Source of the DNA: Pelagibacteraceae bacterium AG-325-C03
GTDB taxonomy: Bacteria > Pseudomonadota > Alphaproteobacteria > Pelagibacterales > Pelagibacteraceae
Length of the DNA: 37,178 nucleotides
Assembly (NCBI GenBank): GCA_003283025.1
Contig: QBYC01000008.1
Coordinates: forward strand, 1-37,178
Reading direction: 5' to 3'
Translations under genes and position numbers: made by a program
Part shown: piece by piece, positions 17,863 to 27,059 of the stretch
Numbering within the stretch: the first letter of the stretch is position 1
How the letters are laid out: each line of letters starts with the position of its first letter
The notes under the pieces: generated by a model
The model's database searches: none
Told to the model about the DNA's origin: nothing
The model's input: only the letters and a program-made list of their open reading frames with translations

Positions 17863-18633
17863 TTATAAGCTTTTCAGATTGTACTTTGCTAATAATTTCT
17901 TAAAAAATCCTGATGATTGTTTGTCCTTAATCCAATTGCTTACATAATCATTCCAAACTTTGTCTCCTTTTGGAACCATCATAGCTAAGAAAGCCGGATT
18001 TTTTTCTCCATCAGGCACTATTGCTAATTGAGGATACTTAATTACTAATTTATTTGCTTCAGTTGAACTTGTAATGTTTCCATCAGCTCTTCCTGCTAAA
18101 ACCTCTTGGAAATCTCTTGCTGGCGCTTCAACAGATTGAAGTTTTGATTTTGGAAAGAATTCTTTTGCTTTTTCTTCTTGAGATGTCCCTAATGTCGTAG
18201 CTATTGTAACACCGTTTTTATTTAGTGAGTCCCACGTAGAAAACCTTTTTAAGTTTTTTTTAAGAACCAAAGGAACTGTTCCGTATTTATAGTACGTAGT
18301 GGTAAAACCAGCTACTTCAGCTCTTTTAGGTGTCTTAGTTACACTAGTAGAGATGTCATATCTGTCAGCTGTTATTCCTGCAACAATAGTTTTCCACTCA
18401 GTTGGTACAAATTTTACTTTAACACCTAAATCTTTTGCTAACTCATTCATTACATCAATATCGAACCCTTTATACTTATTAGTAGCAGGGTCTTTCATTG
18501 ACATTGGATCCCAATCTCCTGTTGTTCCAACTCTTAATTCACCATTTTTTTTAATTGCATCTAACTTAGATGCCGCGTGAGCATATGCTGCGAATAATGT
18601 TATTATTAATATTGTTAAGATTTTTTTAATCAT
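17863..18633 (-). CDS. ABC transporter substrate-binding protein (amino acid / cyclohexadienyl dehydratase-like)
   Basis: The 256-residue periplasmic protein has a signal peptide ([20 protein letters not shown]) and the type 2 periplasmic-binding fold: [25 protein letters not shown], and [14 protein letters not shown]. Its motifs resemble both amino acid-binding proteins and PheC (cyclohexadienyl/arogenate dehydratase). Linkage to a permease favours transport. I use the ATG at 18631-18633 because it heads the signal peptide; an upstream TTG would add six residues. It is divergent from umuD across a region of about 125 bases. Confidence 0.88.
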   Translation of the reverse strand: MIKKILTILIITLFAAYAHAASKLDAIKKNGELRVGTTGDWDPMSMKDPATNKYKGFDIDVMNELAKDLGVKVKFVPTEWKTIVAGITADRYDISTSVTKTPKRAEVAGFTTTYYKYGTVPLVLKKNLKRFSTWDSLNKNGVTIATTLGTSQEEKAKEFFPKSKLQSVEAPARDFQEVLAGRADGNITSSTEANKLVIKYPQLAIVPDGEKNPAFLAMMVPKGDKVWNDYVSNWIKDKQSSGFFKKLLAKYNLKSL

Positions 18634-18709
18634 TATTCTTTTTCTAACCAATCCTTATTCTCATTACGAATTGCAATTTGACCCAGTTTATTAACTAAAA
18701 TTAAAAGGG

Positions 18710-18739
18710 TTGACTAAAGAGTATTTTATCGACTATAAA
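18710..18739 (+). promoter_or_regulatory. Predicted sigma70 promoter of umuDC
   Basis: A -35 element TTGACT (18710-18715) and a -10 element TATAAA (18734-18739) are separated by 18 bases. Transcription would begin about seven bases further on, inside the adjacent SOS box and roughly 13 bases before the umuD ATG, giving a very short leader. This is the best promoter match I saw in the window. Confidence 0.65.
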
Positions 18740-18754
18740 GAACAAAACAAGAAC
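18740..18754 (+). promoter_or_regulatory. SOS (LexA) box upstream of umuD
   Basis: The sequence GAAC-AAAACAA-GAAC is an exact match to the alphaproteobacterial LexA operator GTTC-N7-GTTC read on the other strand. It starts directly after the -10 element and ends four bases before the umuD start codon, so bound LexA would block initiation. The first gene downstream is the SOS mutagenesis gene umuD, which strongly supports the call. Confidence 0.75.
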
Positions 18755-18758
18755 ATTT

Positions 18759-19151
18759 ATGAAGTTAACAATACCATTTTATTTACACAAAGTAGGGGCT
18801 GGTTTCCCATCTCCGGCAACTGATTATATTGAAGACGATATAGATCTAAATTCACATTTAATAACAAATGCTCCAGCTACATTTATTATAAGAGTTCAGG
18901 GAAAATCTATGACTAACGTTGGTATATATGATGGAGATTTATTGATAGTAGATAAAAGTTTGAATCCAAAAAATTTTTCAACAGTTATAGCAAATGTCAA
19001 TGAAGAACTAGTAGTAAAAACTTTAATTAAGAGCAAAGAAGCTAATTACTTAACATCAGGATCTAAAAATACATCAGACAGAATTAATTTAACAGACAAT
19101 CCAGAAATAATAATTTGGGGGGTAGTGACATATGTCATTCATAAACAGTAA
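18759..19151 (+). CDS. umuD: SOS mutagenesis protein UmuD (S24 self-cleaving peptidase)
   Basis: UmuD is cleaved with RecA help to UmuD', the accessory subunit of DNA polymerase V. This 130-residue protein (E. coli form 139) has the cleavage site A14-G15 in [14 protein letters not shown]. It also has the nucleophile S50 in RVQGKSM and the general base K87 in LVVKTL, separated by 37 residues exactly as in E. coli. [11 protein letters not shown] is also conserved. It overlaps umuC by 20 bases and sits behind an SOS box, so it should be DNA-damage inducible. Confidence 0.93.
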   Translation: MKLTIPFYLHKVGAGFPSPATDYIEDDIDLNSHLITNAPATFIIRVQGKSMTNVGIYDGDLLIVDKSLNPKNFSTVIANVNEELVVKTLIKSKEANYLTSGSKNTSDRINLTDNPEIIIWGVVTYVIHKQ

Positions 19152-20409
19152 TAAGAAAAAAATTGCTCTAATTGATTGTAACTCATTTTACGTTTCATGT
19201 GAGAGGCTATTCAATCCAAAGATTAAAAATACACCTGTTGTGGTGTTATCAAATAATGACGGCTGCGTAATATCAAGATCTACAGAAGCAAAAAAACTTG
19301 GAATTAAAATGGGAGAACCTTATTTTAAAGTCAAAGAATTAGTTAGAAAAAATAATGTCCAAATATTTTCATCAAATTATTCACTATACGGAGATCTCTC
19401 AAGAAGAGTGATGAAAGTCTTGAAAGGATTTTCAGATAAAATTGAAATCTATTCAATAGACGAAGCATTTATAGATTTGTCACACATTAAAGATGAAAAT
19501 ATTAAGGACTATGGAAAAAGAATAAGAGAAAGAGTTCTTAAGTGGACAGGAATTCCAACAAGTGTCGGCATTTCATGCACTAAAACTTTAAGTAAGGTCG
19601 CAAATCATGTGGCAAAAAAAAATAAGACTGGAGTTATTTTTCTAAAAGACAATATAGATGATGTGCTAAAAAATTTTGATATTTCAGACATATGGGGAGT
19701 AGGCCGTCAGCTATCCAAACTTTATATAAAAAATGGAATTAATAATGCATACAAATTGAAGAATATTTCAAATAGTTGGGTGAAAAAAAGTACTAATGTA
19801 TTGGGAGCTAAAACAGTAATGGAATTAAGGGGCATTCCTTGTATTAATTTGGAAACAGAAGAAACAAAAAGAAAAAGTTGTTGTGTATCAAGATCTTTTG
19901 GAAGAAAAGTTGAGAGTTTAAATAAATTAAAAGAGTCGATTACCACCCACTGTTTAAATGCAGCTGAAAAAATTAGAAATGATAATCAAACAACTAGATC
20001 TATAACTGTATTGATTAGAACAAGTCCCTTTGATAAAAATAGAAAATATTATTCAAATTCGCTAACTATAGATTTGCCTGTTGCAACGAATAACAGTTTG
20101 GAATTAGTTAAAGTGGCTATAGAAGGGTTAAAACAAATATACAAATATGGATATTTTTATCAAAAGGCTGGTGTAATTTTATCTAAGCTAAGTGAAGCTG
20201 GTGAAAAAAATTTAAATTTATTGACACCAATTTTAGAAAATAAGTCACAAACATTAATGAAAGCAATAGATATGACAAATGCCAAGTATGGTAGAAATGT
20301 AATTAGCGTGGCTCAAGCTGGAATAAATAATAGCTGGAAAATGAGAAGAGAACACTCTTCAAAAATTGATACGGCTTCATTTGACTATTTGCCAAAAATT
20401 AGTATATAA
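19132..20409 (+). CDS. umuC: DNA polymerase V catalytic subunit UmuC (Y-family)
   Basis: This is a Y-family translesion polymerase that copies damaged DNA with UmuD'. At 425 residues it is the usual UmuC length. Catalytic carboxylates are visible: D15 in [14 protein letters not shown] and D110/E111 in [22 protein letters not shown] is the UmuC-type finger motif. A helix-hairpin-helix segment ([13 protein letters not shown]) and the little-finger domain follow. It overlaps umuD and its stop lies only a few bases before the TPP riboswitch. Confidence 0.95.
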   Translation: MSFINSNKKKIALIDCNSFYVSCERLFNPKIKNTPVVVLSNNDGCVISRSTEAKKLGIKMGEPYFKVKELVRKNNVQIFSSNYSLYGDLSRRVMKVLKGFSDKIEIYSIDEAFIDLSHIKDENIKDYGKRIRERVLKWTGIPTSVGISCTKTLSKVANHVAKKNKTGVIFLKDNIDDVLKNFDISDIWGVGRQLSKLYIKNGINNAYKLKNISNSWVKKSTNVLGAKTVMELRGIPCINLETEETKRKSCCVSRSFGRKVESLNKLKESITTHCLNAAEKIRNDNQTTRSITVLIRTSPFDKNRKYYSNSLTIDLPVATNNSLELVKVAIEGLKQIYKYGYFYQKAGVILSKLSEAGEKNLNLLTPILENKSQTLMKAIDMTNAKYGRNVISVAQAGINNSWKMRREHSSKIDTASFDYLPKISI

Positions 20410-20412
20410 AAG

Positions 20413-20480
20413 AGAGAACGGGGTGTCTAAAAGACTGAGATTATACCCGAAGAACCTGACCGGTAATTCAGTAAGGGAAA
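20413..20480 (+). promoter_or_regulatory. TPP riboswitch (THI element) controlling thiV
   Basis: The THI-box landmarks occur in order: CGGGGTG (P2 5' strand, 20419-20425), a minimal P3 (GTC/GAC with loop TAAAA, 20425-20435), CTGAGA (20435-20440), ACCCG closing P2 (20445-20449), and AACCTGA. Next come a P5 hairpin (ACCGG/TCAGT with one C-A mismatch, 20459-20472) and AAGGGAA closing P4. TPP would pyrophosphate-bind the CCTGA/P4-P5 half and pyrimidine-bind the CTGAGA half. The element ends two bases before the thiV ATG, which suggests translational control of start-codon access. A P1 helix is not obvious. Confidence 0.88.
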
Positions 20481-20481
20481 T

Positions 20482-21933
20482 ATGGAAAAAACATACTTAT
20501 CAATTCAGTCATCTTTAGCAGTAATCATTCTAGTTGGTATATTCTTTATATTACTTGGATATTTAAACTCGAAAAAATTCGTCAATAATAAAAATTATAT
20601 TGTTGGAGATAGAGACGAAAATACTTTTTCATTAACAGCTAGTTTGACAGCTTCAGCTTTAGGAGCCTGGATTCTGTTTGGACCTGCTTCTGCTGCCACA
20701 TGGGGAGGTATTGGAGCTGTAATTGGCTATGCTTTAGGAACAGCGGTACCGATGCTTTTTTTATACAATTTTGGACCCAAAATAAGAAAAGAATTTCCTA
20801 ATGGTTTAACATTAACTGAATTTATAAAAAAAAGATTTGGCACAGGCATACTTAAGATTTGTTTATTTTTAATACTTTTTTATTTAACCATATTTTTAAT
20901 AGCTGAGGTAACAGCTATAGCAGCTCTATTAAAATACACCTCCCAAGTTCCCTTATGGATTACTGCATCAATAACTTTGATTATTTGTTTAATATATATT
21001 TTAAGAGGTGGTTTTAAACTTTCAATTATAACAGATAAATATCAATTTAGTTTTATAGTAGTAATTATTTTATCATCATTTGGTTTAATATTTGGAAAGG
21101 TAGATATGCCAAGTTTTGAAATAATTAAACAAAATTCACCTAATTTAATTGATAAAAATTATTTACCAAATTACACTGCTGGATTAACTTTTTTTATTGC
21201 AGTAGCAGCCACTAATTTGTTTCATCAAGGAAATTGGCAAAGAGTATTTTCAGCTAAAAACAATAAGATACTTAAATCTAGCTTAATTTATTCTTCAATA
21301 ATTATTTTTATAATTGTTTTTTGGATGGGGTATACTGGATTAATATCTTTCTCTTTAAATTCAAAAGTAATACCAGATCTAGCATTCTTTGATTTAATAT
21401 TAGATAAAAAAAATTCTGCAGTATTAATTATCATATTAATTTTAGCAATGTCTTTAACTTTAAGTACTATTGATACATTAATTAATGCTATTTCTAGTTT
21501 AATTATTGTTGATGGTAAATTTGTAAATAAATCTTTGAGAGGTAAGGAAGTAAAAAATAAAGCAAATATAATAATACTTTTACTCTCTATTTTAGTTTTT
21601 ATGCTAGCTTCAAGAGGTTTTAGTATACTGTATTTATTCCTATTAGCAGATCTATTATGTAGTGCAGCAGTTATTACAATTTTTTATGGTTTTTTTAATA
21701 AAAAAATTAATACGAAATTAGCTTTTAATACAATATTTATTGGATTGTTTTCTGGGTTATTATTTTTTCCGAGTCAAAATTTTCAATCAAGTATTTTAGT
21801 AGGTAATCTTATATCTATAGAATACTTCACTCCTTTAATAACTACAAATTTACTATTTCTTTCATTTGCAATTTCAATAATTACCCCACTAATAGTTATA
21901 TCAATTTATTCTTTACGTAATTCATTTAGATAA
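20482..21933 (+). CDS. thiV: Sodium:solute symporter family transporter, TPP-riboswitch-linked (ThiV-like)
   Basis: The 483-residue membrane protein has about 13 hydrophobic segments and the sodium/solute symporter fold. GDRDENTFSLTASLTASALGAW with FGPASAATWGG matches the Na+-site region in helix 1, and ATNLFHQGNWQRVFSAKN is a typical SSS loop. Its position directly behind a TPP riboswitch identifies it as the ThiV type. In SAR11 this type has been proposed to import thiamin pyrimidine precursors (HMP-like). The substrate is an inference from regulation. It overlaps the convergent rarD gene by 28 bases. Confidence 0.85.
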   Translation: MEKTYLSIQSSLAVIILVGIFFILLGYLNSKKFVNNKNYIVGDRDENTFSLTASLTASALGAWILFGPASAATWGGIGAVIGYALGTAVPMLFLYNFGPKIRKEFPNGLTLTEFIKKRFGTGILKICLFLILFYLTIFLIAEVTAIAALLKYTSQVPLWITASITLIICLIYILRGGFKLSIITDKYQFSFIVVIILSSFGLIFGKVDMPSFEIIKQNSPNLIDKNYLPNYTAGLTFFIAVAATNLFHQGNWQRVFSAKNNKILKSSLIYSSIIIFIIVFWMGYTGLISFSLNSKVIPDLAFFDLILDKKNSAVLIIILILAMSLTLSTIDTLINAISSLIIVDGKFVNKSLRGKEVKNKANIIILLLSILVFMLASRGFSILYLFLLADLLCSAAVITIFYGFFNKKINTKLAFNTIFIGLFSGLLFFPSQNFQSSILVGNLISIEYFTPLITTNLLFLSFAISIITPLIVISIYSLRNSFR

Positions 21934-22778
21934 ATTATAACTGCTATCCAAATAAAAATAAATGCTATTAGTTCGTCTATTATTAATGGCTCATTAAAAT
22001 AATATAAACCCAAGAAAAATTGAGCTGTTGGAGTAAGAAAAAAAATCATACTTGCTGGACCAATACCTATTAGCCCAAATCCTTTTGTGTACCAAAAAAG
22101 AGGGATTAAAGTCATGAGACCTGCCCAGAATAAATAAAATGATAGAACAGGCTCATTTAAAGAAAATACATTTTGATTATTTTGGACTAAAAAAACAAAA
22201 ATTAATAGAGCTATAGGAGTAAGTATTAAAGTTTCTATCAGCAATCCTATATCAGAGGATACTTTGACTTTTTTCCTTATTAATCCATACAAGCTAAATG
22301 TAAGAGCAACCGTGATTCCTATCCAGGGTATTTGACCAAGTTTAGTTAAAAAATAAACTAAAGCTAAAATAACTAAAAAAACTGAAATAATTTTATTTCT
22401 ATTATATTTTTCATTTAAAAAAATTATTCCAAGAAAAACACTCAATATTGGAAAAATATAATAACCTAATGCTGAGTCCAATAGATTGTTGGTTTTAACT
22501 GCGTAAAGCCATGTAAACCAATTTAAAGAAACAAGTAGTCCAGTTATAAGCAAAATCAGTATATTTATTTTTTTTTTGATTACTTTTTTAAATTCATTCC
22601 ATTTCGAATAATAAGACGTAGTAATTAACAATAGTAAGGCAGTCCAAAAAGTTCTATGAATGGTTAACTCTATAGCAGAAGCAAATGACACAAATTTAAA
22701 ATAAATTACCCCAATAACTCCCCACCATATGGATGCTCCTACCGTAAATGAAATACCTTTGAATAAATTTTTCTTCAT
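21906..22778 (-). CDS. rarD: RarD-like drug/metabolite (EamA) transporter
   Basis: The 290-residue protein has about ten membrane segments in two EamA halves. RarD-specific stretches are visible: the N-terminal GASIWWGVIGVIYFKFV, ELTIHRTFW, NWFTWLYAV, GYYIFPILSVFLG and PLFWYTKGFGLIGIGPASMIFF. RarD proteins are named after a chloramphenicol-sensitivity phenotype, but their physiological substrates are unclear. It is convergent with thiV and divergent from tRNA-Ser. The family is sure; the function is not. Confidence 0.88.
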   Translation of the reverse strand: MKKNLFKGISFTVGASIWWGVIGVIYFKFVSFASAIELTIHRTFWTALLLLITTSYYSKWNEFKKVIKKKINILILLITGLLVSLNWFTWLYAVKTNNLLDSALGYYIFPILSVFLGIIFLNEKYNRNKIISVFLVILALVYFLTKLGQIPWIGITVALTFSLYGLIRKKVKVSSDIGLLIETLILTPIALLIFVFLVQNNQNVFSLNEPVLSFYLFWAGLMTLIPLFWYTKGFGLIGIGPASMIFFLTPTAQFFLGLYYFNEPLIIDELIAFIFIWIAVIIYLNELRKE

Positions 22779-22847
22779 TTGATTGTTTTTTTGATTGATT
22801 TATAAGATAATTAATTAATAATTAGTACTTAATTAGCTTATTTAAAT

Positions 22848-22939
22848 GGAAGAGTGGGTGAGCGGTTTAAACCAGTTGGTTGCTAACTAACCGTACGAGT
22901 AATATCGTACCGAGAGTTCGAATCTCTCCTCTTCCGCCA
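22848..22939 (+). tRNA. tRNA-Ser (anticodon GCU)
   Basis: The acceptor stem GGAAGAG/CTCTTCC is perfectly paired with discriminator G and an encoded CCA. The anticodon stem GTTGG/CTAAC encloses the loop TTGCTAA, giving anticodon GCU, which reads AGC and AGU. A long variable arm (pairing of CGTAC with GTACG-like sequence) marks it as a class II tRNA, and the T arm is GAGAG-TTCGAAT-CTCTC. It stands alone between rarD and the convergent slt gene, with only five bases before the slt stop and no visible terminator hairpin. Confidence 0.97.
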
Positions 22940-22944
22940 GAAAA

Positions 22945-25173
22945 TTAATTAAAATAATTGTCAATTTTGACTGGCTCTTTACTCAAAATATATTTGTAAA
23001 CATTTATATTTTCTAAAACTCTTTGTACATAGTTTCTAGTTTCTTCAAATCTTATCTGCTCAATCCAGTTTATATATGATAGTTGTCCTTTAGATGGATC
23101 TCCATTCACTCTTCTCCAGGTTTTAACTCGATTAGGTCCAGCATTGTATGCAGCTATAGCAAAAGGATAAACGCCATTATAATCCTCAATTAAAGAATTA
23201 AAATAATACGAACCTAACTTAATATTATATTCAGGATCCCTAGTTAGACCACTAATACTGTAAGGAAGCTTAGCCTGTTTAGCAACAATCTTAGCAGTGT
23301 ATTTCATAAGCTGCATCATACCTCTTGCTCCAGCCCAGCTATTAGCACTTTTATCAAATTCACTTTCTTGTCTAATAATAGCTAGAATAACTTCTGATTT
23401 AGGCATAGTTTTGTTATTGATTTCTTTAGGCGTTGCAATAATTGGATAATTATATTTATTATAAAATCTTTTTTCATAAGATGCTTTTTTTGAAATCTGT
23501 ATAGCAAAATCGTATCTTTCTAAACTTGAGGCTAAATCTGCAGCTAAAACTTCACTACCTTTTTCAATATTTAAATCAGCTAAATGTTTGAAAATATCTT
23601 TTCCTAATTGAGTAGCATTAAGCTCTTTCAACAAAACTAAATGTCTAATCAATTTATTTTTTTTAAATTCTTTTTCATATTCTTTATCAAAAAAGCTTTG
23701 ATCTTTGAGTTCAAAATTTCCTCCTGGATAAATTTTGTTAAATGCTAGTTGACCATAATACGTCATTGGAAATTTGGCTGCTTCGGAGTAAAATTGTTTT
23801 GATAATTCTGTTTCACTGAGCAATTCGTAAGATGCTCCCAACCAATAAGCTCCTCTAGCTAAGCTAATTGGATATCCAACATTATTATAAAAATTTTGAA
23901 AATGATTAATTGCATATTCAGGTGCATTTAAAAAGGTTAAAGCTATCCATCCTGATAACCATTCGGCTTCGGCAAAAGAAGAACCTGCAGACAATGCATG
24001 TTCACTTGAAATTTTATAAGCAGTTTTATATCTTTTTTTGTAGATTAAACTTCTAACGACACTTTCTCTTTGATCCCACCATTTATCTGGACGGACCATT
24101 TGATTTTCTGTTTTAAGTGAATTTCTATATAATATTTCTAAAGATCCATCTAATCTGCCTCTTCGATTTCTCCACCTAAGCCTATCAAATTCAAGACCAG
24201 GATCTTCTTTAAGATATTGAGGTACTTTTGAAATCGCGTTATCAACTCCGTAAGAATTACTCATTAATATTTGTCTTGCATTGTAAAGAGCTCTTTGATC
24301 TTTAGGTAAATATTTTAACATTCGTTTTAGATCCCAATATTTTTTTTCCCATGCTAAATAATCCGCTCTTTTAACATGATCATCAGAGTCAATAAATTTT
24401 TTAAATTTAGCTCTGTAATATCCTAAATCATTTTTTCTTATTGTAGCCTCAACCCAACCTTGTTTTATTAATTCTTTGACTTTATCTGTTTTGCCTTGCT
24501 CAAGATAAGCCTCAGCTAATTTTATTTTTCCTAATCCACCAACAGGAGGGTATTTCTCAAACCAATTAACAATGTAAGTAGGTGAGTTATTTCGTAAATA
24601 AATTTTTTCTTCAGCTAAGTACCTGATTCTGTTTATTCTAGGATAGTCTTCATTTTGTTCAATAAATTCTTTATATTCAGCAAAAGAAGCCGCGTTTCTA
24701 GTCGTTTTAAGATACATCCAAGTAATTAGTTTTCTAAACTCTTTATCTTTTACTCTTGCTGCACTTTTAAGAGCACTATTCCATTTTTTATCTTTAATGA
24801 ATTGAATAGTTTCTTTAGCTTTATCGAAATCTTTTTGATTTAGAATTGATGATTTTTCAGTAGTTTTAGTATTTGTTTTATAAATTGAAGGTTTTTTTTC
24901 TGGAAATATAAAAGAATTTTTCTTTTTAATTTTCTCCACTTTTTTTACTTCTTTTTTTTCTTTAACTGGCACTTCTTTTTTTCGATCTTTATTTTCTTCA
25001 ATTAAAGGTTTTTTTTGAGGCAAATTACTCGAAAACCTTTCTCCTGGGTCTTTATTAATTTTTTTAAATATTGAAGGTTTTTTTTTAGGAAAAAGGAATT
25101 GTTCGTTTGAATAACTATGACAAGTTGATAAAATGACTATTATTATTACTAGACTAATTAATTTATTGGTCAT
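22945..25173 (-). CDS. slt: Soluble-type lytic murein transglycosylase (Slt70-like)
   Basis: This periplasmic enzyme cleaves peptidoglycan between MurNAc and GlcNAc, forming 1,6-anhydro ends. It is 742 residues long. An N-terminal export signal (about 1-22) is followed by a lysine/proline-rich low-complexity region with three KKP repeats (28-99), a long alpha-superhelical section, and the C-terminal SLT domain (about 590-742). That domain shows the catalytic E603 in AIIRQESEFD, GARGMMQLM and AIAAYNAGPNRV. The basic repeat region before the superhelix is unusual. It is divergent from dapA across 31 bases. Confidence 0.93.
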   Translation of the reverse strand: MTNKLISLVIIIVILSTCHSYSNEQFLFPKKKPSIFKKINKDPGERFSSNLPQKKPLIEENKDRKKEVPVKEKKEVKKVEKIKKKNSFIFPEKKPSIYKTNTKTTEKSSILNQKDFDKAKETIQFIKDKKWNSALKSAARVKDKEFRKLITWMYLKTTRNAASFAEYKEFIEQNEDYPRINRIRYLAEEKIYLRNNSPTYIVNWFEKYPPVGGLGKIKLAEAYLEQGKTDKVKELIKQGWVEATIRKNDLGYYRAKFKKFIDSDDHVKRADYLAWEKKYWDLKRMLKYLPKDQRALYNARQILMSNSYGVDNAISKVPQYLKEDPGLEFDRLRWRNRRGRLDGSLEILYRNSLKTENQMVRPDKWWDQRESVVRSLIYKKRYKTAYKISSEHALSAGSSFAEAEWLSGWIALTFLNAPEYAINHFQNFYNNVGYPISLARGAYWLGASYELLSETELSKQFYSEAAKFPMTYYGQLAFNKIYPGGNFELKDQSFFDKEYEKEFKKNKLIRHLVLLKELNATQLGKDIFKHLADLNIEKGSEVLAADLASSLERYDFAIQISKKASYEKRFYNKYNYPIIATPKEINNKTMPKSEVILAIIRQESEFDKSANSWAGARGMMQLMKYTAKIVAKQAKLPYSISGLTRDPEYNIKLGSYYFNSLIEDYNGVYPFAIAAYNAGPNRVKTWRRVNGDPSKGQLSYINWIEQIRFEETRNYVQRVLENINVYKYILSKEPVKIDNYFN

Positions 25174-25187
25174 AAGTTAAGACTTAT
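25172..25187. promoter_or_regulatory. Inverted repeat in the slt/dapA divergent gap
   Basis: A perfect 6-bp inverted repeat (ATAAGT-TAAG-ACTTAT) overlaps the slt start codon within the 31-base gap to dapA. The gap is too short for two full separate promoters, so at least one must extend into a coding region. The repeat may be an operator, a 5' hairpin or chance. Confidence 0.25.
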
Positions 25188-25204
25188 TTATCTTATTTTG
25201 TTTT

Positions 25205-26074
25205 ATGCTTAAAGGATCAATTGTAGCTTTAATTACCCCATTTGATGGTGACCGCCTAAGTGAAGATAAATATATAAAACTTGTTAATTATCATTTAGAA
25301 AATGATACTAATGGGATTGTACCTGGGGGAACTACTGGAGAGTCGCCTACATTATCTCATAATGAGCACAAAAAAATTATTGAAATTACCGTAAAGGAAT
25401 GTAATGGAAAGATTCCAGTGATAGCTGGAACAGGATCTAATTCTACAGATGAAGCCATCGAGCTATCTAAATTTGCAGAAAGAGCGGGATCTGACGCATT
25501 ACTTGTTGTAACACCTTACTATAACAAACCAACTCAGGAAGGTTTATATCAACATTATAAAAAAATTAATGACAATGTAGGAATTCCAATTATTATTTAT
25601 AATATACCTTCCAGATCTGTCATCGATATGAGTGTAGATACGATGTCTAAACTTTATGAGTTGAATAATATTAAAGGTGTTAAGGATGCTACGGGAGATC
25701 TAAATAGAGTTGATCAACAATTAAAAGCAATGGGAAAAGAATTTATACAGCTTACTGGTAATGATGATAACGCATTAGAATTTAATAAACGTGGGGGGGT
25801 TGGTGCTATTGGTGTTACAGCAAATGTTGCAGCTAAACTATCATCTGATTTTCAAAAGGCATGTATAAAAGATATTAGTAAAGCTACTGAATTAGATAAA
25901 TTGCTTCAGCCATTACATATTTCATTATTCATTGAAAGTAATCCTTCACCAGTAAAATACGCAGCTTCATTATTAGGTATGTGTAATCCAACTGTTAGAT
26001 TACCATTAGTCGAAATTAGAGAAGAAACAAAAAAAAAAATTACTGAAGCCCTTAAAGTAGCTAAATTACTTTAA
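25205..26074 (+). CDS. dapA: 4-hydroxy-tetrahydrodipicolinate synthase DapA
   Basis: DapA condenses pyruvate with aspartate semialdehyde at the entry to lysine and diaminopimelate synthesis. The 289-residue TIM barrel carries [10 protein letters not shown] (T43-T44, proton relay), the tyrosine Y132 in IIIYNIPSR, and the Schiff-base lysine K160 in [12 protein letters not shown] run of seven G residues encodes part of the conserved [12 protein letters not shown] segment. Its stop overlaps the smpB start (TAATG). Confidence 0.96.
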   Translation: MLKGSIVALITPFDGDRLSEDKYIKLVNYHLENDTNGIVPGGTTGESPTLSHNEHKKIIEITVKECNGKIPVIAGTGSNSTDEAIELSKFAERAGSDALLVVTPYYNKPTQEGLYQHYKKINDNVGIPIIIYNIPSRSVIDMSVDTMSKLYELNNIKGVKDATGDLNRVDQQLKAMGKEFIQLTGNDDNALEFNKRGGVGAIGVTANVAAKLSSDFQKACIKDISKATELDKLLQPLHISLFIESNPSPVKYAASLLGMCNPTVRLPLVEIREETKKKITEALKVAKLL

Positions 26075-26547
26075 TGAAACAAAAATTAGGACCTGGTCGG
26101 AAAATCATTTGCCTTAATAGAAAAGCAAGTTTTAACTATTTTTTTATCGAATTATTAGAGGCGGGAATTGTTTTAAAAGGATCTGAAGTAAAATCATTAA
26201 GAGATGGAAAAGGTAGTATAGCAGATTCTTATGCAGTAGAAAATAATGGTGAAATATATTTGATAAATTCGCATATTCCACTTTACCGACAATCATCATA
26301 TAACAATCACAATCCAAAAGGACAAAGAAAACTTTTATTAAATAAAAAAGAAATAAATAAACTTACTGGAAGAATTAACCAAGAAGGTTTAACTGTAATT
26401 CCTACAATGCTATATTTTTCAAAAGGAAAAGTTAAAATCGAAATTGCTGTAGCAAAAGGAAAAAAATTATACGATAAGAGACAAGTAAAGAAAACTAGAG
26501 ATTGGAATAGAGAAAGGGCCAGGTTATTAAAAAAAAATAATAAATGA
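26074..26547 (+). CDS. smpB: tmRNA-binding protein SmpB
   Basis: SmpB brings tmRNA to stalled ribosomes for trans-translation. At 157 residues it is normal length. Typical sequences are [35 protein letters not shown] (shown here as the N-terminal OB-fold region), [29 protein letters not shown] and the basic C-terminal tail that enters the mRNA channel. It follows dapA and overlaps folK by four bases, as in many alphaproteobacteria. Confidence 0.95.
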   Translation: MKQKLGPGRKIICLNRKASFNYFFIELLEAGIVLKGSEVKSLRDGKGSIADSYAVENNGEIYLINSHIPLYRQSSYNNHNPKGQRKLLLNKKEINKLTGRINQEGLTVIPTMLYFSKGKVKIEIAVAKGKKLYDKRQVKKTRDWNRERARLLKKNNK

Positions 26548-27059
26548 TACATTTAAATATTGGATCAAATTTAAATTCAAAATATGGCTCAAGATTTGAT
26601 AATATATCTATTGCCATTAATTGTTTGATTAATTCAAAAATTAAAATTAATAAAATTTCAAGTTTTTATGAAACACCATCTTATCCAAATCAAAATTTTC
26701 CTAGATTTTTAAATGTAGGACTTACTATTAGTTATATTAACGATTATTTAGATCTATTAAAAAGTATAAAACTAATTGAAAAAAAATTAGGTAGGATTAT
26801 AACAAAAAAAAATGACCCTAGGATTATTGATATTGATATAATTGATTTTAGAAATATTGTAAAAAAAAGTAAAGAATTAACTTTACCTCATCCAAAATGT
26901 CATTTAAGAAATTTTGTTTTATTCCCTATTTTGCAAATAGATCCAAATTGGTCTCATCCTATATTAAAGAAAAATGCAAGATTTTTGATAAATAAACTTA
27001 AACAAAAATTAAGGATTGAGATTACAAGATTGAAGAAAAATGTTAATATTAAAATATGA
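26544..27059 (+). CDS. folK: 6-hydroxymethyl-7,8-dihydropterin pyrophosphokinase FolK
   Basis: FolK transfers pyrophosphate from ATP to hydroxymethyl-dihydropterin in folate synthesis. The 171-residue protein begins [14 protein letters not shown], matching the family GSNLG-type start. It continues with the [21 protein letters not shown] substrate region, the metal-binding [12 protein letters not shown] (family DRxxDxDxL) and [16 protein letters not shown] (family PHPxxxxRxFVLxPL). Overlaps of four bases tie it to smpB and rel. Confidence 0.93.
   Translation: MIHLNIGSNLNSKYGSRFDNISIAINCLINSKIKINKISSFYETPSYPNQNFPRFLNVGLTISYINDYLDLLKSIKLIEKKLGRIITKKNDPRIIDIDIIDFRNIVKKSKELTLPHPKCHLRNFVLFPILQIDPNWSHPILKKNARFLINKLKQKLRIEITRLKKNVNIKI

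Noticed and set aside
22779..22847. Promoter for tRNA-Ser (TTGATT with AATAAT-like -10)
   Set aside because: Candidate hexamers exist, but in this AT-rich gap several alternatives fit equally well, so I could not choose one.
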